Shown: one piece after another, positions 4,232 to 5,814 of the stretch
Layout of the letters: the number at the start of each line of letters is the position of its first letter
How positions within the stretch are numbered: the first letter of the stretch is position 1
Assembly: GCA_002387725.1 (NCBI GenBank)
Contig: DGKK01000013.1
Span: forward strand, 1 to 5,814
From: Nitrospirae bacterium UBA4572
Lineage (GTDB): Bacteria > Nitrospirota > Leptospirillia > Leptospirillales > Leptospirillaceae
Reading direction: 5' to 3'
Length of the DNA: 5,814 nucleotides
Program-made: the position numbers and the translations under genes
The notes under the pieces: model-generated
Told to the model about the DNA's origin: nothing
Seen by the model: the letters and a program-made list of their open reading frames with translations, nothing else
Databases searched by the model: none

Positions 4232-5803
4232 ATGATTGAAAAAGGGATGAAAAAAAGTCTTCTCGGTGCGGCAATGTTGGCGGGCATGGTTTTTATGGCC
4301 GCTTGCGGCGGAGGGGGCGGTGGGGGGGGAGGGAGTGCCACGGCCATTCAGGGGCAAGCAATCGATGCCCCCATTTCCAATGCCACCATCACCATCACGC
4401 TCAATGCCCCTTTGAATCAGCAGGGCGCGCAGACGCTGGCCACGACAACCGCCGACGGCAACGGCAACTTCACCCTGAATGTGTCGTTGCCAACAAGCAG
4501 CGCCCCCGTCTTTGCCAACGCCCAGAGCGGAACCACGTTCCTTTCAAGCTATTTGGGGCCAGCCAATACCCTCGGGTCATTGTCGACACTCTCAACGACC
4601 AATGTTCCCGACCTCGCCATCAGCCAGGTGACCACGGCAGCGCTGGCCATTTTAGCCGCGTCCAATCAGCTCTCGTCCCTGACCCCCTCCTCCTACGCCA
4701 CGTTATTGACAAATCACCGCAGTGACATCATTGCCGCGGCCTCCGGAATCATGGCCGTGGTGGATGCCGGATGTTCCCTCCCTTCCGGAGATGCCGATAC
4801 CTTTGGCATGGCAAAAAATCTCGTTCTGAATACCACCGCGGTGTCGACGTCCAACTCAACCCCGACGTTGACCTCGGTTTCCAGTGGGCTCGGGAATTCT
4901 TGCTCATTAACCACCCTTCAGCAGCTTCTGCAGGCCATTTCATCCTCCGAGATCTGGGCCCCTCAGCTTGATCTTGGTGATGTCGTCGAAAATCCCGCCC
5001 CTGTGGTTTCTGCAGGAAACTACCATCTCCAAGGACTTTGGGCTGATACCGGCATCAGTCAAAACAACCCCGCCTCGTCGCCGGCTTCGGTTACGGCCCC
5101 CGCTCCATTCGACGACACAACCGTCACGGTGTCTTCGACGGGAGCCATCTCCTCTCCTGACCAATCGGTCAGTGGACAGGTTTATGGGAATTATCTGACG
5201 CTCACAGTGACGATAGGGGGAGAATCGTATAGTTTTCGGGGAAAGGTGGGTGTCCTTCCCTCGACATTTCTCTCGAACGGGACCGGATATGGTCTGCGCA
5301 CGGCCGGGCTGGACGGCGCGGGAAATCTTGTGAAGTTCGATGCTGTCCTGGTACCGCAAAATGCCACTCCGAATTGGGGGGGGGTCAGCGGAAGCTCCGA
5401 AGACGGGACAAATTGCAACAGCGGATTCGGATTTCGGATCCATGGCCTCGGGCCTCTCGTCGGAGGATATAGCTACAGCCTGTGCGGGACCGTCTCAAAT
5501 TCATCCCCCTCCTTGTCCGTCTCAGGCGCCGGAAATAATGGGGAAGACGACTTCACTTCATCAATAGTCTCTGGCCCGTCCTTTTTCATGAACCCCTTGT
5601 CGAGCGGGACAACGACCTATTCATATATTCTCACCGCCTCCTCTATCGCTTTAGGGTCGGAGACGGGGACGCTTTACTACGTCATGGGGTCCCATGAGTT
5701 TTTCTTTAACTTTGGATCGAGTCCGGACTACAATGGCTCATTTCTGATGAACGAAAATCCTCTCGACCGGTTGGCCGAAAGTAACCAGGGAGGGGATCAC
5801 TGA
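4232..5803 (+). CDS. Putative secreted lipoprotein, function unknown
   Basis: This 523-residue protein is not recognised as a named family. It begins MIEKGMKKSLL with a hydrophobic stretch to F21 and a lipobox-like MAAC, so C25 would be lipidated after signal peptidase II cleavage. The -3 residue is Met, which is less usual than Leu. Nine glycines (26-34) follow as a flexible tether. Residues 38-85 (GQAIDAPISNATITI to DGNGNFTL) resemble a carboxypeptidase-regulatory-like or transthyretin-like beta domain. Residues about 125-245 are Ala/Ser/Leu-rich and probably helical; about 255-505 is Gly/Ser/Thr-rich and looks beta-rich. Mature cysteines other than C25 are C181, C224, C395 and C418, an even number that could form disulfides. 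Likely envelope-anchored and facing the periplasm or surface. G runs of 8 (4322-4329) and 9 (5376-5384) lie in the gene. The frame is intact to TGA at 5801-5803. Nothing after it indicates an operon. Confidence 0.75.
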   Translation: MIEKGMKKSLLGAAMLAGMVFMAACGGGGGGGGGSATAIQGQAIDAPISNATITITLNAPLNQQGAQTLATTTADGNGNFTLNVSLPTSSAPVFANAQSGTTFLSSYLGPANTLGSLSTLSTTNVPDLAISQVTTAALAILAASNQLSSLTPSSYATLLTNHRSDIIAAASGIMAVVDAGCSLPSGDADTFGMAKNLVLNTTAVSTSNSTPTLTSVSSGLGNSCSLTTLQQLLQAISSSEIWAPQLDLGDVVENPAPVVSAGNYHLQGLWADTGISQNNPASSPASVTAPAPFDDTTVTVSSTGAISSPDQSVSGQVYGNYLTLTVTIGGESYSFRGKVGVLPSTFLSNGTGYGLRTAGLDGAGNLVKFDAVLVPQNATPNWGGVSGSSEDGTNCNSGFGFRIHGLGPLVGGYSYSLCGTVSNSSPSLSVSGAGNNGEDDFTSSIVSGPSFFMNPLSSGTTTYSYILTASSIALGSETGTLYYVMGSHEFFFNFGSSPDYNGSFLMNENPLDRLAESNQGGDH

Positions 5804-5814
5804 GAGAGTTTTAG

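Noticed and set aside
4940..5443. Minus-strand open frame of 167 residues
   Set aside because: It is antisense to the intact lipoprotein gene, Arg-rich, without a ribosome-binding site.

Overview
The window is an ordinary-looking chromosomal stretch from a Gram-negative-type (two-membrane) bacterium of moderately high G+C. It carries four protein genes and two tRNA genes, each apparently its own transcription unit. The lipoprotein with a polyglycine linker, the thioredoxin-fold [2Fe-2S] ferredoxin, the oxygen-stable class II fumarase and a CysQ-type phosphatase would fit a chemolithotroph such as a Leptospirillum-like member of Nitrospirota. That placement is a guess from gene content and style, not from a marker gene. 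I saw no mobile element, CRISPR array, toxin-antitoxin pair, phage gene or defence system.

Layout: 1-180 is G/C-rich, hairpin-rich sequence with no recognised gene; at most the last codons of a gene lying off the left edge. A good sigma70-type promoter (181-210) precedes tRNA-Gln(CTG) at 241-314. After a non-coding gap with a moderate promoter (499-527) comes the [2Fe-2S] ferredoxin (614-940). A strong hairpin at 966-1001, with a T tract on both strands, ends both the ferredoxin and the convergent fumarase gene fumC (minus strand, 1018-2430). The fumC upstream gap also holds the promoter of tRNA-Leu(CAG), at 2743-2828. A pyrimidine-rich gap separates it from cysQ (minus strand, 3057-3998 or slightly longer). 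cysQ is divergent from a large, G-tract-containing lipoprotein gene of unknown function (4232-5803). Their shared upstream region contains a CRP/FNR-family-like palindrome and a long A/T-rich inverted repeat.

How the genes relate: there is no clear operon. Fumarase interconverts fumarate and malate in the oxidative or reductive TCA cycle. The ferredoxin is a small electron carrier whose partner is not shown by the context. CysQ removes the 3'-phosphate from PAP/PAPS, a by-product of sulfate assimilation. The lipoprotein is predicted to be envelope-anchored. The two tRNAs read the G-ending codons CAG (Gln) and CTG (Leu).

The points most worth a second look are the 8-9 nt homopolymer tracts in and before the lipoprotein gene, the dyad elements in the cysQ/lipoprotein intergenic region, and the unusual 3' half of the tRNA-Gln anticodon loop. 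None of these amounts to a convincing new system.
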